From Thamnaconus septentrionalis (Eukaryota; Chordata; Actinopteri; Tetraodontiformes; Monacanthidae): a DNA stretch of 64,000 bases. The notes under the pieces were generated by a model. The model saw nothing but the letters and a program-made list of their open reading frames with translations. It had not been told where the DNA came from and did not search any database. The first letter of the stretch is position 1. Every line of letters starts with the position of its first letter. Position numbers and translations under genes: made by a program. The stretch lies in NCBI GenBank assembly GCA_009823395.1, contig CM020517.1:18822501-18886500 (forward strand). Reading direction: 5' to 3'. Shown in pieces: positions 13,532-26,035 of this stretch.

Positions 13532-16500
13532 AAATGTATACATATATATAAATATATATATATGTATATTGCTTTTTGAAAAAATATGAGACCCCCTTCA
13601 ACTTTTACTTTGAGGCTTTCAGGGGGTCTCATGGGTCCGACCCCCCTGGAACCCTCTGTATTTGTCACCCTGGAGACTCAACATGAGGTCTGCGGCCCTT
13701 CAGGGATCCTCCAAGCCAAAGTGAAACATTCACCCTGACTGAACCATTGCAGAGTGAATCCTTTAGAACTGAGTGTTTCCATCAGCCCAACACTCCAGTG
13801 AGCCTGCACACAACCTGTACACAAACAGCCAGCCATGGGAGGAGTAACTAACTGTAGCAAAAGCACATAACCCTGATAATGTTGTAGCAGCGCTGTTGCC
13901 ACTCGTTTATCTTTCCTTGATGTGCATTATGAGTGTCCCATGTTTGGTGAATATTGCTTGTTTTGAGTGCTATTACGTGATTTTCCCACAAGGTGGTGTA
14001 TTTTCCTTTCTTTCTTTGTGTTGGCTGTTTGAAGTGGGCGCCTGCCGATTTGTGAAGCCGTGTACGATCCTTCCACCGTGCAGTGTCGTGTCAGTCAGGA
14101 GGAATGGTGTGTTTGTGTGTTTTATCACTGCTGAGACTGGGTTGACCAACGCCACACCCAGAAGGCAAATCTGCTGGTCCTTGACTTCATTGTTTGCTTC
14201 ATGGCTTGATGTGACAACACACCTTTGGAATTACAAGCAGTTCTCAAGTGAAGCGATTGGTGAGGTCACGGTCAGCACCTTTGCAATAGCAGCACATGGA
14301 ACCTAAGACCCCATGAACCCAAACAGCCACCACACATCAACTCCCTCACAGTGACACAGGTGATCTTATAGTCACACTGCAAACACTGGCACTTAATGAG
14401 TGAAGCTATGGTGAGCTGGGACTCCTGCTTCCTCTTCCCAATGAATGGATGGAGCCTTTATTTATAAACACCACATGTTTGAGAAGCTCCTGCTTCTTCA
14501 ATCCTTCCTCTTCTGCCTGATGTCTGAACCCTTGTTCTTCTTCTTGTGTGTGTGTGTGTGTGGTAGTGGAGAGAGAAGTCGTGCAGAAGAGGACGTTCAC
14601 CCGCTGGATCAACCTGCATTTAGAGAAGGTTGGAATGATTTCACTCAGCCGTCTGTCTGTCACCTCCGCTGCAACACCTACACAAGCGACGATGATTTCA
14701 GACTAGAGGAGGACAACCTGTGTGTGTGTCTCTCTCTGCTGTAACACAGTCTGACAGTGCGGCTCCCTCTGAGAACACTGACCAGGAATTCATTTCATTT
14801 TGAACTAATGTCTTTCGGACACGAATAACATTATTTTAATGTATATTTCGCTGGTGTTTGTATCCTTTTTTTTTTTTTATTGAATTGTTTTTTACATTTT
14901 TCTTTCATATGTTTTGGTTTTGTATCCCTTTTATTTTCTCATTTTCCTTCTTGTTCGAAATAAATAAATAAAATCAAAAATCAAAATAATCAAATTGAAT
15001 TCATTCGATGTCGTTCCTCTAATTGTCTCTCTCTCCTCCATCCCTCTCAGTGCGACCCACCGATTGAGGTCCACGACCTGTTCCAGGACGTCCAGGATGG
15101 ACACGTTCTCATGGCTCTGCTGGAGGAGCTCTCTGGCTGCAAGCTGGTCAGACCTTCACTGGGACACTCAGCACTGCCGCTCTTACTGTCAACTATCTCC
15201 TTTTCTTTGACATGGCTGTTCATGTACTTTGCTAATAATGCTCTCCGTTTATATTCCAGCTCCACGGCTTCAAGAAGTCCTCCCACCGTATCTTCAGACT
15301 CAACAACATTGCCAAGGTTTTGTCTTTTCTGGAGCAAAGAAACGTGAGTGCGTCAGATGTATGTATTGATGTATTGATATTGTCGCCAGTCAGACTCAAA
15401 CAGAGGTGTGTGTGTTGCTCAGGTGAAGCTGGTCAGTATCGATGCCGCTGATGTTGCTGACGGACACTCCTCCATCATCCTGGGACTCATCTGGAACATC
15501 ATCCTCTTTTTTCAGGTAGTCTTTTCTTTGCCTGTTATCCATCCATCCATCTTCTATACACTACTTATTCCTCTTTGCATGTTATATACTGTCTTTTATT
15601 TGTTCTAATTCACTGTTTCATAGCGAGAGGCCGCTAATAATCTTCTGGCAAATAGGAGCGTGAGTGAGAACGAGTCAGTTAGTGTCGATTTTTTTCAACA
15701 GTTGTCTTTCAATCTTCCACCGTCCTCATGCAGAGTCTCACTGGGAGACATGGAACCCCACATGAAAGCATCATAGACAACCACTCAATCCAATATACAC
15801 ACAAACACAAACACAAAACACTTCTCTTCTTATCGACCTGAGTCCATCAACCTCGGTGCATCACCAAACATGGCCTCTAGGGGAGCTAGCACTCTCCTCG
15901 CAACCACTTGTTTGAGTCCTTGCACTTGATAATCTTCAACATTCTTTCTGCCAAACCTCACTATGCCTAATGAACACACCAGTGTGTCGCTCTCCATTTT
16001 TCACTGAATAGTTTTATTCTTTATTTGTCATTTTTCTGTGTCAAAACGTTGAAGTTAGTCGACCTGAAGAGACTCGTTTATTTCATTGTGTTATTTCTCA
16101 GCACTGTTGCATTATAGATGTTCATATCTGCTTCACGAACAACATTGACCATCAGAAGCCTCCACTCTGATGCCTTGTTTCAGATTAAAGAGCTGACTGG
16201 GAACATCAGGTGCCAGTTCCCCTCCTCTTCCTCCAGCTTCACCTCCTCCTCCTCCAGCTTCTCCTCCACGCCCACCAGCTTTGACTTGACGCCACCAGAC
16301 CAGCTGGGGTCAACGGCCCAGAGAGAGCAGAGCAGAGCCATCAAGAAGTTGCTGCACTGGGTCCAGAAGAGAACACGCCAGTACGTCTGTTACTGCTGCT
16401 GCTACTGCTGTTACTGCTGCTGTTACCGCTGCTGCTCTTACTGTTACTGTTACTGTTACTGCTGCTGTTACCGCTGCTGTTACCACTGCTGTTACTGTTA

Positions 16501-19500
16501 CTGCTGCTGCTGCTACTGCTACTGTTACTGCTGCTGTTACTGCTGCTGCTCTTACTGTTACTGTTACTGTTACTGCTGCTGTTACCGCTGCTGTTACCGC
16601 TGCTGTTACTGTTACTGTTACTGCTGCTATTGCTGCTGCTGCTGCTGCTGGTGTTACTGCTGCTGCTTTGAGTGAAGGCTGCTTATATTTTTAGACCAGG
16701 CTCTTCACAAGACACCACAGCAAGGTCTGCGGACCACCCTGGACCCACTGTATTTCACACACTGCCTCTAGTTTTCTTTAACAAGTTATAGTTTGCCAGT
16801 TGTTCCAAAATCCATTTTATCCTTTATTACACCTGCATCAACATGGACATGGAGATTGCAGCACTTTATTTATCATCACCATCATACAGCCGATGCATTT
16901 ATGAATCATCTCCAGTGCAGTCACCCACAAACCACACGCTCTCTCTTCTGCATCCAGTGGAGGAGATGTTAGTAGGCTGACTAGATGATAGATAGATAGA
17001 TAGATAGATAATTTTATAGTATAAGCCTATATGTGTAGCAAACATAATATGTTTATATGTATATTGAAAAAACATGTTTTATGTATGTGTGGGTGTATGT
17101 ATAAGTATATACAGTATATACAGTATAGAAATCTCTTCAGAATAGTTGTATAACCAACTCATTTTTGTCTGCCACTGCTGTAGGTTTGGTGTGGCTGTGC
17201 TGGACTTTGGGAGGAGTTGGAGAAGTGGTCTGGTGTTCTTGGCTGTCATTAAGTCCATTGATCCCAGCCTGGTGGACATGAGGAAGGCACTACTGAGGAG
17301 CGCCAGAGAGAACCTGGAGGAAGCCTTCAGAATAGCCCACTATGGTCTGGGCATACCACGCCTGCTGGAGCCAGAAGGTAATGAGAAGAGTCACTGTTCC
17401 TATATTGCTAATGCTAAACCTCTTTCAATCTTATTTCTGAACATCTGCTTTCAACTTCATGTCTCTCTTCCACCCAGATGTGATCATCAGCTCACCAGAT
17501 GAGCAGTCAATTATGATGTATGTTTCTCAATTCCTGGAGCACTTCCCTGACATGGAGCAGGTGAGGATCCTAATATTACATTGCAAATCAATCTTCCACT
17601 AATATTAGATTCTCACTTTTTGACTGTTAGCACAGATACATTCAGCTTGCCTTGTGTGTTCTCTGTTTCTTCTTCAGGCGGAGGAACCTTGTCAACTGGA
17701 TCAAAGAAGTGTCTCATTGTGCCGACTCAACTTTCACGACAGTGACTCTAAACACGTTGGGAATGTTTCCAACAGGAACACCATGAGGGAGAGGTCCCGT
17801 ATGTTCCAGGGGGACAGTACCCGACAATACTCCAAAATCCTAGTTGCCCCTGTACCTGAAGGCAGCAGATCCATGTATCTTCCCCTCAGACCTCTTGCAT
17901 CTCGGTCCAGTGAAGACCTTCTCCGAGATTCCTCCTGGCTCAGTGGAGAGGAGGTGGTTGATGAGCCAGTCTGTGTCTCACCCAGTCTTCCTTGTCCCGA
18001 ATCGTCCACTGGCTCGTCAGTGCTTGATTCTCTGAACTCTGAGTCTCTAACTTCTAACTCTGCGTTGGAGTCTCCAGACTCGTGGGCAGACAGCGACTTA
18101 GCCGTCATGGTGGAGACGTTTGGTGAAAACCAAAGTGTTTGCTCGGTGTGTGACAGTGGAGCAGCGTGTGACTGTGTCAAACCAGTAGAGATCTCCACTC
18201 TTGAGGAGAGCTTCATTCCATCTGTAGAGGAGGAGACTCCACCAGTGGACAATGAAGCAGCAACAGCAGAGTCAGGTACCGATGAAGTGGTTGACTTCCA
18301 AAGCTCATCAAAGAGGACTCAGGAGGAAGTCCAAGGTTATGCAACTCATCAGGAACCTTTGGAAGTGAGGCGGGAAGCAGACTGTTCTGAGAACCAGGCT
18401 GGAGATTCCAACCCAGTGGAAGAGTTGACAGAGTCCAACAGAGTTGAGATCACAAACATCATTGACTCTGAAGAGGTGGATTCAAGTGTATGTCCAAAAG
18501 ATGAAGTGCTAAGAGAGGAAGCACCTCCTCTTGAACCAGCTGATGCAAAGGAACTGATCAGCTGTGATGATGGAACTGGAACGACAGCCCTGTTCCAACA
18601 CTTTGGCAACACTGAGGTACCAACACCTGAGGAGATTGGGGAGCAAAATGTTACAGAAAGGGTCAATTCAGAAACCAAACTTTTAGAGAAGGCAGATGAC
18701 CAAAATAACAATAACAGTGCGCTTCACAGTGAAGCACAAATTAGTGGGAAAACTGAAAATCAGAATGAGGTAAAACTTTCAGAAGATGTTGAACCAGATT
18801 TTAAATCTCACATAGAGAGCAAACATGAAGCATCTTCAGATCTTCAGGGAAGCTTTCTGCCAGTGACTTCAGATTCCTCAGTAAAAACACAATCGCTTTA
18901 CCAAGAGCGACCCTCACCAACACCTCTGGATCCAAGCCATGCAAGAAGCAGTGCTCTGCACTCTACCTCTACTGAGCAAGAAGAACAGGATGTTGAGAGA
19001 ACATGTGACATGGAGAGAAACGTGACAAAAGAAAATGAAGACATTGGTTGTAACCAAACTGATGTAAATGTAGAACCGACAACTTCATTGCCTTTGGAAG
19101 ATACAAATAGAACAGAAACAAGCAAATTATCAAGTGAAGACGTGTTGCCACCGGGTGAAAGTCAAATCCAGGAAAGCACGACTGAACCAGAACTAGAAGA
19201 GTCTTCTCATGCGAGTAACGCTGATAAGAAAGTGAACATTCAGACTTCTTTTGGAAATGCTCAATCTGATTCCATGGAAACTCAATGTGGTACCAACCAA
19301 CAGGATGGACAGCAGGACCGAAAAATGAATGACGGCACCACCGGTCAGCAGGACACAGTGGATCCAGTGGATCCAGTTCACTTGGAACAAAGTAGTTTGA
19401 GGACTGTCAGTGAAGACGGACTCATTCTGAACGATTCTCAGATCTATGATTCAGTGGGTGATTCTGTGGAACCCATGGATATTTTCTACCCTGAAAAGGA

Positions 19501-21608
19501 GGACCCTGTGTCTTCTGAGCCCATTGACATGGAAATGCAGGGTTGGCCACTGGTTTTAAGTGTAACTGCTCTGCAACCTGCACCAGCTACAGATACGCTG
19601 CAAGATGCTCAACCCCTGAACCTTGTTGACGAAGATCTTTTGAATGTGGAGAGTTTGAGTGAGCAAGTGGGTGGCAAGGTAAATGCAATTTGACTGAACC
19701 TGGGGCCACTTTATCTCAAAAGTAGTATTGGGAGTATGAGGGTTGTTTTTTGCCACCCTTGCAGCAAACAAACCCATGGAAATAATACCTTGTCCGTTTG
19801 TTCTCCAGGAACGAAGTTTACTTGTGTTGACGGAGACGGGATCGCTGTTGGTTGATGGTCCTCCAGACGACAGGGGTGCCAGTGAGAGAGAACCGCAGGG
19901 AGTGGCCTCGGCCAAGGAATGCACAAGACCTGTCAGGTAGGCTTCCAATTCTTGGTGAGCTTCTCATAACACACAGAAACACTGGACCCTGGTCCAATGG
20001 AGTACTGTGACAATGGACGGGTTTGTTCTGGATTGGCCTCCCTCAGCCTGGTTTGCTTAGGTATGTCCTCTAATGTAACACAGTCATTTGTGTGGAGTCT
20101 GGGCAGATCTTGATGGACCATGGAAAGATTGGAGTACAACAAGTTAGTTGATGTTTCTACTGGAACAAAAAAAAGAAAAAGAAAAATAGGACTCAGTTTT
20201 TCAGGTGGAGTATTAAAGTCAGAATAACTCAGACTTTACACTTCAAGGTCCAGTGTGTAATATTTTGGGGATTTTGAGAAGAAACAGCGACATCAAGTGG
20301 GGACATTTCAGATTGCAGCGCTCTTTCGCTCTCCCTCCCTCTCCTGAGCTGCCAGTGAACTACGGTGGCCCTGTGCACCCAAACCTTAATACCTGCTCCA
20401 CCTTCTTCTTCTTCTTCTTCTTCTTGGTTGGTTTATTTGAGGGCGCCCCCTAGCGTTCAGCCTACCAAACACTCTGCTGTCAGGCAGCTGGATTGTCCAC
20501 ACCAGGCTTCCTTAGAAATATGCTGGTGCAAGATGGCAGCTAACTGGGAGCACTGGGACCCTGATTGGTCTCTGGAGATTCTGATATACATGAGAACCGT
20601 TCCAAGGGGAGGAAAACCAAGTACCCTCTATTGTACTGGCAGTGTACACTGTATACTGATGTGTTTATGGACATAAATACATTATGGCCATAAAATGATA
20701 AATAGAGCCAACATTTTACACATAGGATCTTTAATGGGAATGGAGGAATTTTGCCACATGGAATCTATAGTATCAGCTAAGACATAAAACAGTTTTATTT
20801 ATTTATTAATTAATTTATTTATGTTTATTCAGTTTCATTTAGTTAGCTCATTTATGAATACCCAAGAAATTAGATCTTTTGTTGGTTTGTTCTTTTGTGG
20901 AGCGAAGAAGTGAAGTGTGTTTGGTTGAAGACCTGCAAATGTCCTTATATGGATGCAATCACCCAAGAGACTAAAATATAGTTTTTTTCCCTCCCCAACA
21001 GAGACATAAAAAGTTTGAACTTCCAAGATGAAAACCAGATCCCTCCAGTTGTCAGCCACAGAGAGGACTCGGACATCCCTCAACCAACGGTCTGTTGAAC
21101 AGTCTGCTTGGTTTGAATCATAGACTTTACTGCTATTTAAACAGACCCTGTCAGACTGTAAATTGACCGGTTTTCTTTTTCTTGTGAAAAGATAAATCCA
21201 GGGGCTCCAGGGAGCAGAAATGCTGACAAGGAGGACTCTGACGTGTGGTGAGATTTTATTTTTATTCTCTAGACTTCAGCAGGACAACATCAGGACCTTG
21301 TTGTGGTCGTATTAGAAATTCCTCAGGTCACAGAGGTCAACCTCAGATCTTGGTTGAAAAACAAGCAATTAAATCTCAAACAGAATACCCTCAGAGGACG
21401 GAGCAGAGACTATTTGCTGTGGTGTGTATATACAGTACTGTATGTTCTGTCTAAAAATATATATATGCACATATTTAATTCTGTTTTCTGCAGCAGGTTA
21501 GACCTGTATATCTATGCATATGTGTATATATGTATATATACTCATATACATACATATACACATATACATATATATATGTTTATATATGTATATGTATATA
21601 TATACATG

Positions 21609-21665
<57 letters not shown>

Positions 21666-21788
21666 TTATATATATGTATACGTGTGTATATATATATACA
21701 CATGTATATATATATTTCAGTTTTACTATGCTGATCTGATGCCATGTGTGTAGCTGTGTAGTTTCCCAATTTGGGATCAATAAAGTAC

Positions 21789-21868
<80 letters not shown>

Positions 21869-22011
21869 CTTTGCGCTGCTCCTTTGTGTTCAGGACCAGC
21901 AAAGACTTGGAGCTTCACCTGCTGCTGCTGCTGTGGATGTTGCTCTACTGTTTCTGGCTGCTGCCTCGGATGGATGTGAAGGAACTGCCCCACCTACTGC
22001 TCAACCTCTGA
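12037..22011 (+). CDS. clmn: Calmin (calponin-like, transmembrane), complete
   Basis: Membrane-anchored actin-binding protein. Coding exons: 12037-12121, 14567-14628, 15051-15146, 15260-15343, 15423-15515, 16184-16380, 17184-17377, 17478-17560, 17678-19678, 19809-19936, 21002-21089, 21192-21247 and 21894-22011. All have GT/AG borders and the phases sum exactly to 1094 codons plus stop (human calmin is about 1000). The start fits the calmin N-terminus ([16 protein letters not shown]). CH1 spans exons 2-5 ([53 protein letters not shown]). CH2 spans exons 6-8 ([46 protein letters not shown]). A Ser-rich linker separates them. The 2.0 kb exon 9 encodes an acidic, disordered, poorly conserved middle. 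The last exon encodes a hydrophobic tail ([17 protein letters not shown]), matching calmin's C-terminal membrane anchor. Confidence 0.95.
13337..13392. repeat. (GAG)n microsatellite
   Basis: Purine trinucleotide run (GAG with GAA) in clmn intron 1. The rest of intron 1 (12122-14566) also has a (GT)n run at 12880-12901; no further gene is seen in it. Confidence 0.85.
13491..13565. repeat. (TA)n-rich tract
   Basis: AT dinucleotide tract with ATAC/ATGT variants in clmn intron 1. Confidence 0.85.
16381..16672. repeat. Variable CTG/TTA/CTG trinucleotide tract starting at the clmn exon 6 donor
   Basis: From the GTACGT donor of exon 6 onward, about 290 bp consist of mixed CTG, TTA, CCG and TAC triplets (CTGCTGTTACTG type). 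It is the reverse complement in composition of the 700-bp tract at 59820-60522. Confidence 0.9.
16985..17010. repeat. (GATA)n microsatellite
   Basis: Short tetranucleotide run in clmn intron 6. The flanking 16673-17183 is otherwise AT-rich intron. Confidence 0.7.
20244..20735. mobile_element. MITE-like dispersed repeat, copy 1 (clmn intron 10)
   Basis: Starts CAAGGTCCAGTGTGTAATATTTT and ends with a degenerate inverted counterpart (TTTTACACATAGGATCTTTAA). The interior carries ACTACGGTGGCCCTGTGCACCC, a (TTC)n run, GATTGTCCACACCAGGCTTCC and GGTGCAAGATGGC. A second copy lies at 49823-50242 and a fragment at about 39225-39370. The GGTCCAGTGTGTAA terminus matches my recollection of a common fish non-autonomous DNA element. 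Confidence 0.75.
21427..21720. repeat. (TA)n/(TATG)n-rich tract
   Basis: Long AT-alternating tract in the last clmn intron. Tyr/Ile-rich open frames across it are artefacts. Confidence 0.9.
21772..21864 (+). mobile_element. Retroposon tail GGGATCAATAAAGTACAA followed by (CT)n
   Basis: The tail signature at about 21773-21790 runs directly into a (CT)n tract (about 21791-21864) that ends roughly 30 bp before the acceptor of the final clmn exon at 21894, so the repeat lies where the polypyrimidine tract would be. Confidence 0.65.
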
Positions 22012-23690
22012 ACAACCGTCAGCTCTGCTGCACATGGAACAAGTGTTCCAGGAAAACACACGCTGCCACATGTATTTCTACTAGTACACTACCAGGGAAG
22101 GCAATGGACCAGGTTTTGATAGTACACACTGTACTGTGTGGGGAACAAAGTATGCATGTACAAGGTTCCTGTGTTCACTCAAATTTCTATGAGTCTCTGA
22201 ATACAGAACTCGGCCGTGTAAGCGCTTTGTAATTGTTCACCCCCACTAGCCTCCACTAGAGGGCACTTTGCCATTTTATGTGAGCGGTGGCGCCATCTTC
22301 AGTGACAATCTCTTGACTGTCACATGTCAACCAAATGGCTTTGTCAGTCAACCAACAGCATTTGAGAAGGAAATAAGCTATCATCAATGAAAACATACTT
22401 TTTAAAATGACACTAAACAGTAAATAATTTTATAGATCCCAAAATCTGTTGCAGTACACAAACATTGAAGAAACTGCTGCTGCTAAAACTGCTCATTATT
22501 TTTCCAAGACAAAACAGTGAAAACTAACATAACATCCTGACGTTCAGATGGATTTTCCACCAGTTTGAAGCCAAAGCTTTTACGAGGTTCAGAAAAATGA
22601 TCCTTTATACTGAGATATTTTTGTGCGATATTTTGAAGTGACGTTTTCTCTGACACGCTATGGCATTGTAAATATTCTTTGTGTATTATTTAGCTGGCGA
22701 CTGTGTGTGTTTTCTCAGAATGTAGATCTTCAGCTCTTCTCTTCACTGACTGAGGGCCAGTAGATTTCTGACACACTGTATTTTCCATTGGAATGTCGAC
22801 TGAACCAAGTGCATTCAAATAACATTCAGAGTTTCAACATTTATGTTTACAGACTTTAATATTTTTGAGGAATGAAACTTTTGCCTTTGCTCTATATTAT
22901 TAACTTACTATATACAACATGTACTATTCTATTTTATTCATTTCAAAACTATGTTTCACAGGCCAGTGATAAGAAGCTGAAAGACTCTTTAATGCTGACA
23001 ACAACTAAACAAAGAGAAAATATTGTTGTGACACTTTAGTAAATAGACCAGTGTTGTTGAAGATGAAATACTTCAATCCAAACTCCCAGCTCTCTCTTGC
23101 TTGTCATTGGCTGATTTTTACTGCTCGTTTCCCTGATAATTATGAACAAGAACCATTTGTTACTGTTGATGATGGAGTTTTAATGGACTTTTCCTCTCCT
23201 GGACTTTAAATATTGACTTCTGTAAGTGACATTGAGGTGTTTCCATCACAGTTTGTTTTTTCACTGCATGAAGCTGAAGAAGAGGGAGCCGCCCGTGTGG
23301 AGAAAGTACAACAGTGAAGGTTACATAAGGTCAAATGAAATTCCTTCAACTGTCATCTGCAAATATATCCAATAGCACAACACCATGTTTTGCACTGTAT
23401 TAGTATTTGTCAGTAATTTCAGCGTCTAACAAAGTGTGACTGCAACATGACGACTGGAGGTTCATGGAGCAAAGGAGGAACAAATTACTCACTATGTTGA
23501 TGATATTCTCCTCTGTTTTGTTTGTGCATGGCAATATTTAACAACCACTTAAAATATAAATATCAGCACTTGTTGAAGATCTTGTCATTTAATTCAGTGG
23601 GATAATCATGTGATGTGATAATCATATGATATTTCAACAGCTAACATGAACACATGAAGTGTATGTATGAGGAGGATTCAATAAAACTAC
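22012..23690 (+). other. clmn 3' UTR with candidate poly(A) signal
   Basis: AT-rich non-coding sequence follows the TGA at 22009-22011. The best poly(A) signal candidate is AATAAA at 23680-23685. Other smaller frames here have no support. Confidence 0.55.
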
Positions 23691-24418
23691 TCATTTCTAT
23701 GTTCTTGACAATAGGAAGCATCTTTACTCAGTGTGGATTCTCAAATACTTGGAAATGTACATCATCAGAAAATAAGAGGAAATCTGTTGCACTCTAACTT
23801 ACTGTGTATGAGGACCGTGTAAGGGTAGGAAAAGCAAATGACTTTTATTGTCCTGACCTGAGACCCTGAGGAAGACCCAGGACACCCTGGAGAGACTAGG
23901 TCTCTCTGTTGGCCTGGGACCACCTTGGGGTCCCACTGGATGAGCTGGAGGAGGTGACTGGGGCCATGGAGGTCTCGGGGGTCTCTGCTGAGACTGTTGT
24001 CCCCAAGACCAGACTCCAGCCTCAGCACAAGATCGATGGATGGATGGATGCATGGATGGATGGATGGATGGGGGTATACAATATGTCTTCTATATTTGTT
24101 TTCCTCAGTATATAAGGAGCCTCAGACAGTCAAGAGGACTGTCACCTTAATAAAGCACCAACATGATCATCAACTGTACAGCCCCACCTGCAGGCGTCAT
24201 TTATTGAGGCTGAAGGTGCAAAGGTTGATGAGAACTCGTCTTGTTACAAGGAGCTGAGACGCCATTAGCTGGCATTGCAGGGTATCTGCTTTGAGCTAAA
24301 CAATTGGAGTTTTTTTTTATCTCCAGTTCCACAGGACACAGACTGAGTCGGTGAGTCTGACTTTCCCAACTGGAAATAAATATTTCAATCCATCTGGCTG
24401 GGAGGAATATCTGCTCAA
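23691..24418. other. Intergenic, clmn to TRIM-like gene
   Basis: It holds a (GGAT)n microsatellite at about 24034-24071 and a possible 3' splice site (TTTTTTTTATCTCCAG ending near 24325) that could join a 5' UTR exon to the TRIM-like coding exon. Nothing else is recognised. Confidence 0.4.
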
Positions 24419-26035
24419 ATGGCAGAGAAATTATCTTGTGTCAAAAGTTTACTGACCTGTCCAGTTTGTTCAGAGATTTTCAAAGACCCAGTGACTCTGA
24501 GCTGCACCCACAGCTTCTGCTCCAAGTGTCTGCAGAGTGTCTGGGAGAAGAATGAAAGCAAAAACTGTCCCGTATGTAAAAGAAAATCTTCAAAGGAAAT
24601 TCTACAGCTGAACTTTGTCCTGAAGGAACTGGCTGAGTAGTTGGCTGACAGCCAGCAGTCTGGATCGTCTGAGGCAGTGGAAGCACTGAAGGTGGAGTCT
24701 GAGACAGTGGAAGCAGTGAAGGTGGAGTCTGAGACAGTGGAAGCAGTGAAGGTGGAGTCTGAGACAGTGGAAGCAGTGAAGGTGGAGTCTGAGACAGTGG
24801 AAGCAGTGGACGTGGAGCTGCTGTGCAAACACAAAGCAGAGTCCATAATGTTCTGTGAGGATGAGCAGAAAGCCCCGTGCCTGGTCTGTGAGTTTTCTCT
24901 CCACCAGGGTCACAAGGTGGTTCCTGTGGAAGAAGCAGTCCCAGGACTGAAGGAGCAGCTGAAGTCCAACTTCTCAGCTTTAAAGGACAAGAAGAAGAAA
25001 TACGGAGAAGTTGAGTTAAAATTCAAACAAGTGATTGAACACCTGGAGAAGCAGGCGTCGTCCACAGAGAAGCAGATCAGAGCAGAGTTTGACAAGCTCC
25101 GCCTCTTCTTGAGAGAGGAAGAGGAGTCCAGACTGGCGTCTCTGAGGGAGGAAGAGGAGCAGAAGAGGAAGACTGTGATCAGAGAGATGGAGAAGATTCA
25201 GGAGAAGATGTCTTCTCTGTCCAGCACCATCGCTGCTGTTGAGGAGGAGCTGCAGCAGGAGGACACCATGGTCTTCCTCAACAGTTATAAAGGCCTTCAG
25301 AGCAGAGCCAGAGACCAGTGCTCCCAGTCAGAGCCACAGCTGCCACAGCTGCTCCCAGGAGCACTGATCAACGTGGCCAAACACCTGGGCAACCTGTCCT
25401 TCACAGTGTGGCAGAAGATGAAGGACCAGGTCCACTTCAGTCCAGTCATCCTGGACCCAAACACTGCACACTGCTGCCTCCACCTGTCTGATGATCTGAC
25501 CAGTGTGAATAGAGAAGAAACACCTCAGCAGCTTCCTGATAATCCAGAGAGACACACTAGATATGTCGATGTTCTGGGTTCTGAAGGTTTCAACTCAGGA
25601 CAACACAGCTGGGAAGTGGAGGTGGGAGATTATCCTTTGTGGATTATAGGTGTCGCTAAAGAGTCAGCTGACAGGAAGGGTGAGATACCTGCCTCACCAG
25701 AATATGGACTCTGGTGTTTCATGTATAAAAATGGAAAATACACTGATGGTTGTGGTGGTACTGTCACGGTGAAGAAGAGTGTGCAGAGACTCAGAGTCCA
25801 GCTGGACTTTGACCAGGGGAAGGTTTCCTTCTACGACGCTGTGGACCAGACTCACATCTGCACTCATGAAGACACTTTCACTGAGGAACTCTTTCCATAT
25901 TTCAGTGTTGGAGAGGCTGGAGATCAGAAAACTGCTGACATCAGGATGTGTGAGAGAGATTTTTCAGTGATGTTTGAGGAGGAGTTTCATTCTGTTTCGG
26001 AATCAGATTCAGATCCAGATCCAGATTCAGATTAA
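24419..26035 (+). pseudogene. TRIM35/zinc-binding protein A33-like gene with in-frame TAG
   Basis: Single uninterrupted exon with the TRIM order of domains, presumably a ubiquitin E3 ligase if expressed. Residues 14-53 form a C3HC4 RING (CPVC, CTHSFCSKC, CPVC). A B-box follows (CKH, CEDEQ, CLVC, HQGH), then a charged coiled coil, then PRY-SPRY (LDPNTAHCCLHLSDD, GSEGFNSGQHSWEVEVGD, LRVQLDFDQGKVSFYD). The C-terminus is a Ser/Asp/Pro tail. Codon 74 (24638-24640) is TAG, exactly between RING and B-box; the frame is open on both sides. Four perfect or near-perfect 30-bp repeats (24677-24796, VEAVKVESET) lie between the stop and the B-box. The gene is absent from the mammalian CLMN-DICER1 interval. 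It may be a young pseudogene, a polymorphic null, a readthrough gene or carry a sequencing error. Confidence 0.85.
24677..24796 (+). repeat. Four 30-bp in-frame tandem repeats inside the TRIM-like gene
   Basis: Units GTGGAAGCAGTGAAGGTGGA(GTCTGAGACA) at 24677, 24707, 24737 and 24767, followed by a partial fifth. Each encodes a 10-residue acidic/valine unit. The near identity of the units implies recent amplification. Confidence 0.9.
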
